DNA from: Bacteroidaceae bacterium
GTDB lineage: Bacteria > Bacteroidota > Bacteroidia > Bacteroidales > Bacteroidaceae
Length of the DNA stretch: 63,330 bases
Reading direction: 5' to 3'
Assembly: GCA_017465905.1 (NCBI GenBank)
Contig: JAFTVE010000029.1
Coordinates: forward strand, 1 to 63,330
Made by a program: the position numbers and the translations under genes. The notes beneath the pieces were generated by a model, which worked only from the letters and a program-made list of their open reading frames with translations, did no database searches and had not been told where the DNA came from. Below, one piece after another: positions 55,679 to 63,330 of this stretch; position 1 is the stretch's first letter; each line of letters opens with the position of its first letter.

Positions 55679-55743
55679 ATTGAAAATTAAAAATTGAAAG
55701 TTAGCCATCCGGCAAGCAACTCATAACTCATAACTCACAACTC
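55677..55743 (+). repeat. Two period-7 tracts before the LolD-type gene
   Basis: AAATTGA AAATTAA AAATTGA AAGTTAG (55677-55704) and ACTCATA ACTCATA ACTCACA ACTC (55719-55743) both keep a 7-bp register. They fill almost the whole gap between tcdA and the next start codon. Confidence 0.75.
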
Positions 55744-55745
55744 CA

Positions 55746-56408
55746 ATGATCCAGCTTCACGATATACGCAAGAGCTTCGGCTCGTTACAAGTGCTCAAAA
55801 GCATTGATCTCTCCATCAACCAAGGCGAGATAGTCAGTATTGTAGGCCCTAGCGGAGCTGGCAAGACCACCCTGCTGCAAATCATCGGTACGCTCGACCG
55901 TGCTGATAGCGGACGCGTATTGTTCGACGGCGTTGACGTGTCGCTATATAATGAGAAACAGCTCTCGGCTTTCCGCAATGAACATATTGGTTTCGTCTTT
56001 CAGTTCCATCAGCTCCTGCCCGAGTTCTCTGCTGTGGAGAATGTGATGATGCCTGCCCTCATTAAGGGCGACTCTATGGCTGATGCCCGACGCCGTGCAA
56101 TGGAGATGCTCGATTTCTTGGGGCTTACCGACCGTGCTACTCATAAGCCTGCCGAACTCTCTGGTGGTGAGAAACAGCGCGTAGCTGTAGCTCGCGCCCT
56201 CGTGAATCGTCCACAAGTCATCCTTGCCGACGAACCCTCAGGTAGCCTCGACACACAAAACAGGGAAGAGCTGCATCGCCTCTTCTTCGACCTCCGTCGC
56301 GATTTAGGCCAGACCTTCATCATCGTTACCCACGACGAATCGCTTGCAGCCACCACTGACCGTACCATACATTTGCGCGATGGTATGGTTGTAGATGATG
56401 GTCAATAA
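55746..56408 (+). CDS. ABC transporter ATP-binding protein, LolD/MacB type
   Basis: 220 residues. Walker [10 protein letters not shown] (near 35-43), Q-loop [17 protein letters not shown], signature [15 protein letters not shown], Walker [13 protein letters not shown] and the H-loop FIIVTHDES are all present. Length, and the [14 protein letters not shown] and PSGSLD stretches, fit the LolD subfamily, which powers lipoprotein release or related export with a FtsX-like permease. No permease is adjacent, which is usual for Bacteroidetes LolD-type genes, so the partner is unknown. Confidence 0.88.
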   Translation: MIQLHDIRKSFGSLQVLKSIDLSINQGEIVSIVGPSGAGKTTLLQIIGTLDRADSGRVLFDGVDVSLYNEKQLSAFRNEHIGFVFQFHQLLPEFSAVENVMMPALIKGDSMADARRRAMEMLDFLGLTDRATHKPAELSGGEKQRVAVARALVNRPQVILADEPSGSLDTQNREELHRLFFDLRRDLGQTFIIVTHDESLAATTDRTIHLRDGMVVDDGQ

Positions 56409-56429
56409 ATCAGAAAAACTTCAAAATAA

Positions 56430-56461
56430 TTTGTTCCGTCAGTGAACTATCACTACATTTG
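56430..56461 (+). promoter_or_regulatory. Promoter of the ROK kinase gene
   Basis: TTTG (56430-56433), 20 bp, TACATTTG (56454-56461), matching the Bacteroidetes consensus. Start codon 31 bp downstream. Confidence 0.8.
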
Positions 56462-56491
56462 CATTGTCATAACTCAAAAAATCATATCAAT

Positions 56492-57442
56492 ATGGACAAA
56501 CCTTATGTAGTAGGAATGGATATCGGCGGAACAAACTCCGTGTTCGGTATCGTGGATGCTCGTGGAAATATCCTCAGTGTAGACTCTATCAAAACTCAGG
56601 CGTACAAGGAGATTGACGAATATGTCAATGCCGTGGCAGAGAAATTGCTCCCGATGATTGAAGAGGTGGGCGGCAAGGATAAAATCAAGGGTATGGGTAT
56701 TGGTGCCCCCAATGGGAACTTTTATACTGGAAACATTGAATTCGCTCCCAATCTTCCATGGAAGGGTGTGATTAAGCTTTCAGAACTTTTCGAACAGCGC
56801 ATTGGTGTGCCTGTAACCGTTACGAATGATGCTAATGCTGCGGCTATAGGCGAAATGACTTATGGTGCTGCGCGTGGTATGAAGAACTTTATCGAGATTA
56901 CTTTGGGTACAGGTGTAGGCAGCGGTATCGTTATTAATGGACAGTTAGTGTATGGGCACGATGGCTTTGCTGGCGAGTTGGGTCATGTGATTTCACGCCG
57001 ACACAACGGACGTCAGTGCGGTTGCGGACGCTGTGGCTGCCTCGAGACATATTGCTCGGCAACGGGCGTAGCTCGCACAGCTAAAGAGAAGATCGACTGT
57101 ACTTCTGAACCTAGCCTCTTGCGTGACATAGAGGGAGAGATCACCTCAAAGGATGTGTATGATGCTGCTATCCGTGGCGATAAGGTGGCTCAGGAAGTGT
57201 TTACCTTTACAGGTACCATCCTTGGCGAGGCTTTGGCTGATTTTATTGCTTTCAGCGCTCCTGAGGCCATTATCCTGTTCGGTGGACTTACCAAAGCTGG
57301 TGACCTCATTATGAAGCCTACACTGGAGGCTATGGAGGCTAACGTACTCAATATTTGGAAGGGAAAGACCAAGCTTCTCGTTTCAGAACTTAAGGATTCT
57401 GATGCTGCTGTGCTGGGTGCCAGCGCTTTGGCATGGGGATGA
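56492..57442 (+). CDS. ROK-family sugar kinase, probably glucokinase
   Basis: 316 residues from the ATG giving MDKPYVVGMDIGGTN; the frame extends 11 codons upstream, across the promoter, and is rejected. MDIGGTNSVFGIVD is the phosphate loop, and TVTNDANAAAIGE holds the catalytic Asp. GELGH plus the zinc cluster CGCGRCGCLETYCS fix the ROK family. ROK kinases phosphorylate glucose, mannose or N-acetyl sugars; Bacteroidales homologues of this form are usually called glucokinase. It is flanked by its own promoter and terminator. Confidence 0.92.
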   Translation: MDKPYVVGMDIGGTNSVFGIVDARGNILSVDSIKTQAYKEIDEYVNAVAEKLLPMIEEVGGKDKIKGMGIGAPNGNFYTGNIEFAPNLPWKGVIKLSELFEQRIGVPVTVTNDANAAAIGEMTYGAARGMKNFIEITLGTGVGSGIVINGQLVYGHDGFAGELGHVISRRHNGRQCGCGRCGCLETYCSATGVARTAKEKIDCTSEPSLLRDIEGEITSKDVYDAAIRGDKVAQEVFTFTGTILGEALADFIAFSAPEAIILFGGLTKAGDLIMKPTLEAMEANVLNIWKGKTKLLVSELKDSDAAVLGASALAWG

Positions 57443-57459
57443 TACGACCATATCGTCAG

Positions 57460-57510
57460 ATAAATAAAGTACGGCATTCAGCTAAGAACTGAATGCCGTA
57501 CTTTATTTAT
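57460..57510. terminator. Bidirectional terminator between ROK kinase and GH51
   Basis: A perfect 22-bp inverted repeat: ATAAATAAAGTACGGCATTC plus AG (57460-57481) pairs with 57489-57510 over loop CTAAGAA. AT-rich outer arms let it work for both converging genes. Confidence 0.92.
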
Positions 57511-57571
57511 AAACGTGCTTGGGAACAATGTGATTTGTGTGAAGCAGTTCCCTCAAGCTCGATATGGAGTG

Positions 57572-60157
57572 CTACTTCTTTTTGGCCTGTTCCTTAGCGA
57601 TGCGTATCGTGGTGAAGGAGTAGGCAGGCATCTCGTAGCTGAACTGCGGCGCTACCTCGATGGTGCTCTCGGTGGGCACGGCCGTGCGGTCGGCAGGCTT
57701 GCCGGTGAGCACGGTGCAGGTGGCAGTGGTGGAGAGGGCATTGCAATCGGTCACCTCTACGGCGGTGGTCACGGCTACGGGCAGCAGGTTGACGAACTTG
57801 ATGATGAGGTCGCCGGTGGCCGAGTTGTAGACGGTGGAGGTGGAGATGCGCTTGCGCACATCGTCGCGGCGGCTCTCTACGTTGAGCTTGCCCGTGATGT
57901 ACTGGTCGCCGCTGTTGTTGCCGAATATCTTCTGGGTGTAGTAGCCGGGAGTGAGGTCGATGCGCGATGAGTTGAAGTAGATCATGTCGGGGTTCCAGTT
58001 GGTGTGACCGTGGCGTGCTAGCAGCGGAGCATACGAGGTCATGCGCACGATGTCGGCATTGCGCTCTACATTGGTGAGGTGCAGGGCCTCGCAGAGGGCT
58101 GTCTCGATGTTGTTGTGACGGCCAGCGATGTGGCAGGCATACTCGCCGAGGTATACCTCACTGGCATTGCGGTCGTAGTGGTCGTAATAGTCCTGGTTGT
58201 GGATATACCATCCGGGGCTCACGTAGTAGTGCTCGTCGACCATGGGTATCTCCTTCTCCTTGGCCAGCTTCCAGCCCCACTCGTAGTCGGAGCCTTCGTA
58301 GAAGGGGCCTACGGTGCCGCAGATGATGATCTCGGGGTGCTTGGCACGCACGGCGTCGTAGATCATGTTGAAGCGCTCGGTGAAGGTGTTGGATATGAGG
58401 TCTTCGTTGCCGATACCGATATACTTGAGGTTGAAGGGCTTGGGGTGCCCGGCCTCAGCACGCACGCGGCCCCACTTGGTAGTCTTGGCATCGCCGTTGG
58501 CCCACTCGATGAGGTCGAGGATGTCTTGGATGAAGGCGTCCATCTCGTCCATGGGCACGCCACCCTGCTGGCCGTGGCCACCGTGTGAGGAGTTTTGGCA
58601 AGGCACGGCGGCAGGGATTACGGGCAGAGGCTCGGCACCTATGTCCTCGCAGAAGAGGAAGTACTCGTAGTAGCCGAGGCCCAGTGTCTGGTGATAGTTC
58701 CATATATTGGGCATGTGCTGGCGCTCCTCGAGCTTACCGATGGAGCGTTTCCAGAGGTACATGTTGTCGAGGCCGTCGCCGTGGGCAGCGCAGCCGCCGG
58801 GGAAGCGCACAAACTTGGGCTTCATGTCGGCAATCACCTGTGCGAGGTCGGCACGGAGGCCATTCTTGCGGTTCTTGAAGGTGTTGCGCGGGAAGAGCGA
58901 TACCATGTCGATATCCACCGCACCTGTCGTCTGCGGAGCGATGATAAGGCGTGCCTTGGGGGCATCTTTCGTGGCCTTGAGGGTAGCCTTGAGGATCTTC
59001 CACTCGGCAGTGCCCACGGTGATGCTCTTCGAGGCAAGGGTCTCGCCCTCTTCGCCCACGAGGCTGATGAGGAGCTTGCTGCTCTTGCCCGATGCCTTAC
59101 GGGCCATCAAGCTGAGGTCATAGAGGTCGCCTGCCTTGAGGGCGATGCCATCGTAGCCGCCATTCTCCAGTGTAGCACCTATGGCGCTTGTCGAGAGGGT
59201 GGCATAGTGGCAGTTGTTGGCGTGGATGGGACGCTCGGTACCTATGGCCACGGTGCTGCCCTCGCCCTTGAGTTCCCATGCGGTGAGGCTATGCCATCCA
59301 CCGCGGTCGGCGGCAGAGTACTCGAAGTCGCGGTTTTGGATGAGCTCGCCATAAAGTCCGCCATCGGCTCCGTAGCTGATATCCTCGAAGAAGATGCCGA
59401 TGAGTTCGTTGCTGATGGCCTTGCGCTCCTTGCCATGGATGGTGAGGCGGGCGTTTACGGGCTTGAGGTCGGCAAAGCGCACGGGGTCTTGTCCCATGTG
59501 CTCGTCGAGCTTCACCTGGCGGTTGCGCAGGTAGTCGTCGCGCTTGATGAGCCTGTCTATCTGCTCCCATTCTACGCGGTGTACCTGCCCTTCCACTTGA
59601 CGGTCGTTGAGGACGATGGTGCTAAAGTTCGGACTTTGGCATGAGCCTGTATCTGCAGGACGGTTCCCGACACTCACATCCATCTTCTCCCATGTGCGGC
59701 AATCTGCGGAGCCATAGGCATAGATGGTGCTGTCGAGTGTGCTATATATGACTGCCCATCCCTCATTGTTCTTGCCCTGTACGAGTATAGGGCGCACACA
59801 GCTGCCACCCTCCACATAGGGATAGTCCTGCGGCTTCCAGTTGATGAGATCGGGGCTTTCGCAGTAGGCAAACTGTGGATTGTCGGCCTTGGGCGACCAT
59901 ACGCAGCGCCACATGCCCTGGCTATCGCGCATGAGGTGCGGGGTGAACATCTTCTTCTGTGCACCCCAGGTGCCGAAGTCGCTATCCACGAAGGTACGTC
60001 CATTACCGATGGAAGTCCATTGGAGACTGTCTGAACTGTAGGCAAAGGCAATACCTCGGCCGTTGACGTAGGAGAATAGGTAGCCGTAGTCGGGCTTGTT
60101 AGCGTATAGACTTAGTGTACTGAGAATGGCTGTGATTGCCAGCACGAGTTTCTTCAT
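57572..60157 (-). CDS. GH51 alpha-L-arabinofuranosidase with N-terminal GH43-like propeller
   Basis: 861 residues, signal peptide cleaved near SLYA. Residues 22-195 resemble a GH43-type propeller fragment (FSYVNGRGIAFAYSSDSLQW, FTPHLMRDSQGMWRCVWSPK), too short for a complete enzyme. From about 237 the GH51 part follows: sandwich (ELIGIFFEDISYGADGGLYG), catalytic barrel (FVRFPGGCAAHG, KYIGIGNEDLISN with acid/base Glu585, EVYLGEYACH with nucleophile Glu672) and a C-terminal sandwich ending SYEMPAYSFTTIRI. It would release arabinose from arabinan or pectin side chains. PL11 lies 133 bp upstream on the same strand, so the two form an operon. Confidence 0.92.
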   Translation of the reverse strand: MKKLVLAITAILSTLSLYANKPDYGYLFSYVNGRGIAFAYSSDSLQWTSIGNGRTFVDSDFGTWGAQKKMFTPHLMRDSQGMWRCVWSPKADNPQFAYCESPDLINWKPQDYPYVEGGSCVRPILVQGKNNEGWAVIYSTLDSTIYAYGSADCRTWEKMDVSVGNRPADTGSCQSPNFSTIVLNDRQVEGQVHRVEWEQIDRLIKRDDYLRNRQVKLDEHMGQDPVRFADLKPVNARLTIHGKERKAISNELIGIFFEDISYGADGGLYGELIQNRDFEYSAADRGGWHSLTAWELKGEGSTVAIGTERPIHANNCHYATLSTSAIGATLENGGYDGIALKAGDLYDLSLMARKASGKSSKLLISLVGEEGETLASKSITVGTAEWKILKATLKATKDAPKARLIIAPQTTGAVDIDMVSLFPRNTFKNRKNGLRADLAQVIADMKPKFVRFPGGCAAHGDGLDNMYLWKRSIGKLEERQHMPNIWNYHQTLGLGYYEYFLFCEDIGAEPLPVIPAAVPCQNSSHGGHGQQGGVPMDEMDAFIQDILDLIEWANGDAKTTKWGRVRAEAGHPKPFNLKYIGIGNEDLISNTFTERFNMIYDAVRAKHPEIIICGTVGPFYEGSDYEWGWKLAKEKEIPMVDEHYYVSPGWYIHNQDYYDHYDRNASEVYLGEYACHIAGRHNNIETALCEALHLTNVERNADIVRMTSYAPLLARHGHTNWNPDMIYFNSSRIDLTPGYYTQKIFGNNSGDQYITGKLNVESRRDDVRKRISTSTVYNSATGDLIIKFVNLLPVAVTTAVEVTDCNALSTTATCTVLTGKPADRTAVPTESTIEVAPQFSYEMPAYSFTTIRIAKEQAKKK

Positions 60158-60290
60158 AGGTGTTTTATTTATTTTTCTTGTGTTCTCTGATTATTCGTGT
60201 TTTTTCTATCTTTCGAGTGTCAATTTCTATTTCTCTTTAATTATTTAATATGGGGGTTACTACCGAGGTCCCATTCATGGTATCCGTTAT

Positions 60291-62681
60291 TTATTCAATT
60301 CTTACCTTTTTGTTGTTAATGATATAGATACCGTTAGCAGGATTCTTCACATGGCGTCCGAAGAGGTCATAGATGACGGGTTCTTGGGATGAACTCTGTG
60401 TGTGTGTGATGTCGGCAGGGTCGTTGACGTATATTTTCCCGCTTACTGTGGCCTGCATATCGTTACCTGTAGTCTTTATGGTATATCTGACGGTGCCGGC
60501 TTTTGTGGGAGTACCATGTATGGTGACAGTCTGTGTGTCTTTGTTTTTGTCGACTGCTATACCATAGCTTGCATAACCTCCAGAAGTTATTACACCTGTG
60601 GCTCTCTTATAGTGCAGGATGATGGGCGTGATTGAATCGCCAAGTTCTATTGTCTGCTCAAATTCGCCCGATGCAGCATCGAAGTAAAGCTTTGCTCCAA
60701 GGGAGTCGGGGAGATAATATCCGATATGTGGCGGTTGGTTATATGCAACATTTTGCCAAGCTATACCCATTCGGTAGGTGTGGTCGTGCATGAGGGTAGG
60801 AACTCTGAAGGTGCTGCTCATGTTGGTGGTAAATATATTAAGGGTTGAGTTGTCGTTTCCGCTCCATAGGATAATCTCCTCGCGCCAGTCTCCAATGAAG
60901 TCGGCTTGGAGGTTTGGGGTCGACTTGCTGCTGTTGCAAGTCTTCGATGCATTGTAGTCGTAGGGGTTCTTGCCGTTAATGTAGAGGCGACTTGTGCCGT
61001 TGCCGTTCCATTTCTCAATTTTGCCGCCGTCGAAGAGCTCTTCCTGTAAGTCGCCATCCCAGAAGATGCGGAAATTCATCGAGGTGCTACCACTGTTGGC
61101 TACGGTGCCAGTGATGGCGCTACGTTGCTGGCGGTCGTTCGATGAACTGAAGTAGGAGCCGCGGTCGGTACTTGAGAGCTGTGCTGCCATGCCACGTCCG
61201 TTATCGCCAGAGCCGGTGGCTTTGAAGAGTATCTCGCCAGTGGCTGCATCGTGGAGATCCCATCCGTAGGGTGAACCCTCGTGTATTTCGAATACCTCCA
61301 GTCCTAGGCGGTCGGGATTGTGGTCAGCCATATGTATAGCGTCGCCGTGCCCGTAGCCTGTAGCATAGAGTAGGGTTCCGTCATTGTCGAGCGCTGCAGA
61401 ACCCCATACAATCTCGTCGGCTCCGTCGCCATCGACATCACCTACCGAGAGGTTGTGGTTGCCGTTGCCATACATTGTGCGGCTACCACTACCACTTGTA
61501 GTGGCAGGTGCGGTGAAAGTTTGTGTGTTGCCTTCTGAGTCAGTGATTTTGTATTGAGTTTTGCTGTGCGATGAGTGGTACCATTTGTCGGCAATATGCT
61601 TGCCATCGAAGCTTACGGCCCAAAGATAGGCGTAGGTGTAGTAACCACGTGCAAAAACGGCATGTGCATTCTTGTCAATACCGTCGAGATGAGCTACAGC
61701 AGCGAGATAACGTTCTCCACGATTTCCGTAGCTTGCTTTGTCTGTCTTTCCGCTACGGTCGTCCCAGTTATAAGTGCCTGCTGACTCGGTGCCTACGGTA
61801 GTAGCATTACGGTTGGGCTTATAGAAAACGGTGTGGATGGCTTTTCCGGTTGTCCCTTCAAATACGGTAAGGAACTCGTATCCACCATCAATCTTTCCGC
61901 CGCTATTACGCCAGGTTTTGTTGTTGTTGCAGCTTTGTATCTTACTGTCGGTACCTGCTGCGCTTACGTATTCTCCTATTCCGTCCTTGCTCCCAGGTGC
62001 TGTCTTGCACATCATCTCGGCATGTCCGTCACCGTCAAAGTCATACACCATGAATTGAGTATAGTGTGCGCCGGCACGTATGTTTACACCGAGATCAATT
62101 CGCCAAAGCTTTGTTGGTGTACTCTCGGCCCCCCCCAGCGTCCAGTCAATCTTGTAGCAGTCGATGTATACGTTGCCTGTGATACCATCCTGCGAGTTGT
62201 CTTTCGAGTTTGAGGGATCCCACTTCACAAATAACTCATACTCGCCATCGCCATCCACATCGCCTACCGAGCAGTCGTTGGGCGAATAGGTATATCCGTT
62301 GGCTGTGGGAAGGTCAAGATGTAATTTATAATAAGGATTGGTCCATGGGGCGACGGCAGCGGTGGTGTCGATGGCCTCGTCCCCAACTTTAGTAACAATT
62401 TGGTATCGGTGGTTGGCGTTGCCCGTTCCGTCTGTGAAGTTTGTGGCTGTCGTGATGTCTGATTTAACGACCTTGCCATCGCGAAGCACGTCGAAGCTGG
62501 TGGCCACACTATCCGTAGCTAGGAAGCGCCAGCTTATGAACATACCTTTGCTTTGTGCTGGCAGCACCGTCACTCCGCGTTTTAGATCTTCTAACTGGGT
62601 TTTCGTGTCGGCTTTAGCTTGTATACCCGTCACAAGGAGCATTAGCATGATGATAGCTTTGGCGTAATTCTTGTTTTTCAT
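60291..62681 (-). CDS. Family 11 rhamnogalacturonan lyase with C-terminal tail
   Basis: 796 residues, signal peptide cleaved near QAKA. PL11 enzymes cut the rhamnose-galacturonate backbone of rhamnogalacturonan I. The N-terminal domain (LEDLKRGVTVLPAQSKGMFI) and the eight-bladed propeller with many calcium-binding acidic loops are clear (SVGDVDGDGEYELFVKWD; FDGDGHAEMMCKTAPGSKDG; LSVGDVDGDGADEIVWGSAA; ADFIGDWREEIILW). A linker and a tail (VIYDLFGRHVKNPANGIYI) end the protein, which suggests surface display or secretion. First gene of a two-gene operon with GH51. Confidence 0.95.
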   Translation of the reverse strand: MKNKNYAKAIIMLMLLVTGIQAKADTKTQLEDLKRGVTVLPAQSKGMFISWRFLATDSVATSFDVLRDGKVVKSDITTATNFTDGTGNANHRYQIVTKVGDEAIDTTAAVAPWTNPYYKLHLDLPTANGYTYSPNDCSVGDVDGDGEYELFVKWDPSNSKDNSQDGITGNVYIDCYKIDWTLGGAESTPTKLWRIDLGVNIRAGAHYTQFMVYDFDGDGHAEMMCKTAPGSKDGIGEYVSAAGTDSKIQSCNNNKTWRNSGGKIDGGYEFLTVFEGTTGKAIHTVFYKPNRNATTVGTESAGTYNWDDRSGKTDKASYGNRGERYLAAVAHLDGIDKNAHAVFARGYYTYAYLWAVSFDGKHIADKWYHSSHSKTQYKITDSEGNTQTFTAPATTSGSGSRTMYGNGNHNLSVGDVDGDGADEIVWGSAALDNDGTLLYATGYGHGDAIHMADHNPDRLGLEVFEIHEGSPYGWDLHDAATGEILFKATGSGDNGRGMAAQLSSTDRGSYFSSSNDRQQRSAITGTVANSGSTSMNFRIFWDGDLQEELFDGGKIEKWNGNGTSRLYINGKNPYDYNASKTCNSSKSTPNLQADFIGDWREEIILWSGNDNSTLNIFTTNMSSTFRVPTLMHDHTYRMGIAWQNVAYNQPPHIGYYLPDSLGAKLYFDAASGEFEQTIELGDSITPIILHYKRATGVITSGGYASYGIAVDKNKDTQTVTIHGTPTKAGTVRYTIKTTGNDMQATVSGKIYVNDPADITHTQSSSQEPVIYDLFGRHVKNPANGIYIINNKKVRIE

Positions 62682-63077
62682 TTGTTATGGAATATAGTTA
62701 GTATACTTTTTATACGGCAAAAATAACGATTATTTACCAATAATGTGATAGTTTGCTTTTGTTTTGTTCAGAAAAAGTCTTCTTGCCTTACAATAATATG
62801 GCATAAACGGACTCAAAATACCTTCTTCCCGCCCTTATACTCCTATTTATATATAGTATATCTTTTCCCTAATAGTTCCCCCTTTGGTTTGCTTTTTTGT
62901 CCTTTGTACTCCTTTTCTGCTGCTTTCTTCTTTTGCTTGTGGGAAAAGTCCATGTCTCCGTGTTTTTTTCTCCAGTTCCTTTGCTTTACCCGTTTTGCGT
63001 GGTTTTGCCATCCCTGGTTGTCATAAAGCCCTAAAACGTGATTTTCGTGTAAAAACCCTCATTAGTGTAAATCAGAC
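62682..63077. other. Intergenic gap between the lyase and the rRNA promoter
   Basis: About 400 bp, T-rich on the plus strand, without a gene that I can support. On the minus strand TATTTTTG (62725-62718) fits the -7 element for the PL11 operon, 37 bp upstream of its start. No TTG lies at the right distance, again suggesting an activated promoter. Confidence 0.4.
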
Positions 63078-63156
63078 ACTTATTAAAAAGTTTTAATTTT
63101 TCCTGTAAAAAAGTTGCGATAAAGTTTGGCGGTTAATGTAAAAGTGTCTACCTTTG
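63078..63156 (+). promoter_or_regulatory. rRNA operon promoter with A/T-rich upstream element
   Basis: TTTG (63125-63128), 20 bp, TACCTTTG (63149-63156) form a near-ideal Bacteroidetes promoter. The preceding 63078-63115 is made of A and T tracts like an UP element. An inverted AGTGT/ACACT pair stands just before. Confidence 0.85.
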
Positions 63157-63330
63157 CATCCGCTTTCGAGAGGGAACGCGATGAGCGCTACTTGCGAAGG
63201 CATTGAAAGAGAGTTCTTTGAAAATATTTTCCATACAGACAAGTAGTACAAGAAGCTGTCTTGTGATGTCGTCACGAGACAGGGTAAATGAACTAACCGT
63301 CAATTTACGTTTTTAGTAGAGAAGGATACA
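63157..63330 (+). other. 16S rRNA leader with boxA-like site and processing hairpin
   Basis: GTTCTTTGAAAA (63213-63224) resembles the boxA antitermination element in rRNA leaders. CTGTCTTGTGA (63256-63266) pairs with 63272-63282 through 11 bp with one G-U and a 5-nt loop, a likely processing or folding element. The window ends in GAGAAGGATACA. In relatives a leader of this kind is followed by AATGAAGAGTTTGATC, the start of 16S rRNA. The rRNA gene itself is outside the window. Confidence 0.75.

Noticed and set aside
58595-59644. 349-codon open frame antisense to GH51
   Set aside because: Same reason: it mirrors the GH51 coding frame and shows no signal, motif or promoter.

Overview
The window looks like chromosome of a gut- or rumen-type Bacteroidales bacterium, most probably Prevotellaceae. 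Supporting this are promoters of the Bacteroidetes form (TTG or TTTG, 19-20 bp, TAnnTTTG), the S12-S7-EF-G-S10 ribosomal order with no EF-Tu between EF-G and S10, zinc-free L36 and S14, C-terminal tails of the YYDLQGR...GIYIKDGKK kind, a Reg_prop/Y_Y_Y regulator, and a set of pectin-active enzymes. The identification rests on reading the sequence and recalled family knowledge only; no search was run.

Layout. 1-2.4 kb: a truncated-by-window AAA ATPase on the minus strand, a palindrome-rich divergent spacer and a 3'-truncated DegT-type aminotransferase. 2.5-20.8 kb: one long translation block on the plus strand (rpsL, rpsG, fusA, the S10-spc-alpha genes, secY, map, infA, rpmJ, rpoA, rplQ), closed by a strong hairpin terminator. 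20.8-22.9 kb: a compact unit made of a VapE-type ATPase gene and a regularly phased palindrome array, enclosed by 70-71 bp inverted repeats. 22.9-36 kb: an accessory stretch of secreted and surface proteins (Asp-box propeller, BspA-like protein, tandem lipoproteins, an outer-membrane barrel, a PstS-like lipoprotein), two cytoplasmic unknowns, cysK and a TPR membrane regulator. Its gaps carry several families of short repeats. 36.9-51.7 kb: a GC-rich polysaccharide locus with a duplicated unknown secreted protein, a large lyase, a kinase-less membrane AraC regulator, GH97, GH43 and GH28 enzymes. 52.5-57.5 kb: a small peptide gene, a cation/proton antiporter, tcdA, a LolD-type ATPase and a ROK kinase. 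57.5-62.7 kb: a GH51 arabinofuranosidase and a PL11 rhamnogalacturonan lyase on the minus strand. 63.1-63.3 kb: promoter and leader of an rRNA operon whose 16S gene should begin at or just past the window edge.

How the parts fit. PL11, GH28, GH43, GH51, GH97 and the alginate-lyase-fold protein suggest breakdown of rhamnogalacturonan and its arabinan or galactan side chains, with the membrane AraC regulator as the likely local sensor. No SusC/SusD pair is present. The most unusual material is non-coding: the 22-bp palindrome array and inverted repeats around vapE; a five-hairpin array with constant 7-nt linkers at 24.3 kb; hexanucleotide GTTAAC-type and heptanucleotide repeat families (one heptamer tract lies inside tcdA); and two promoters preceded by 11-bp-phased direct repeats with the same geometry.
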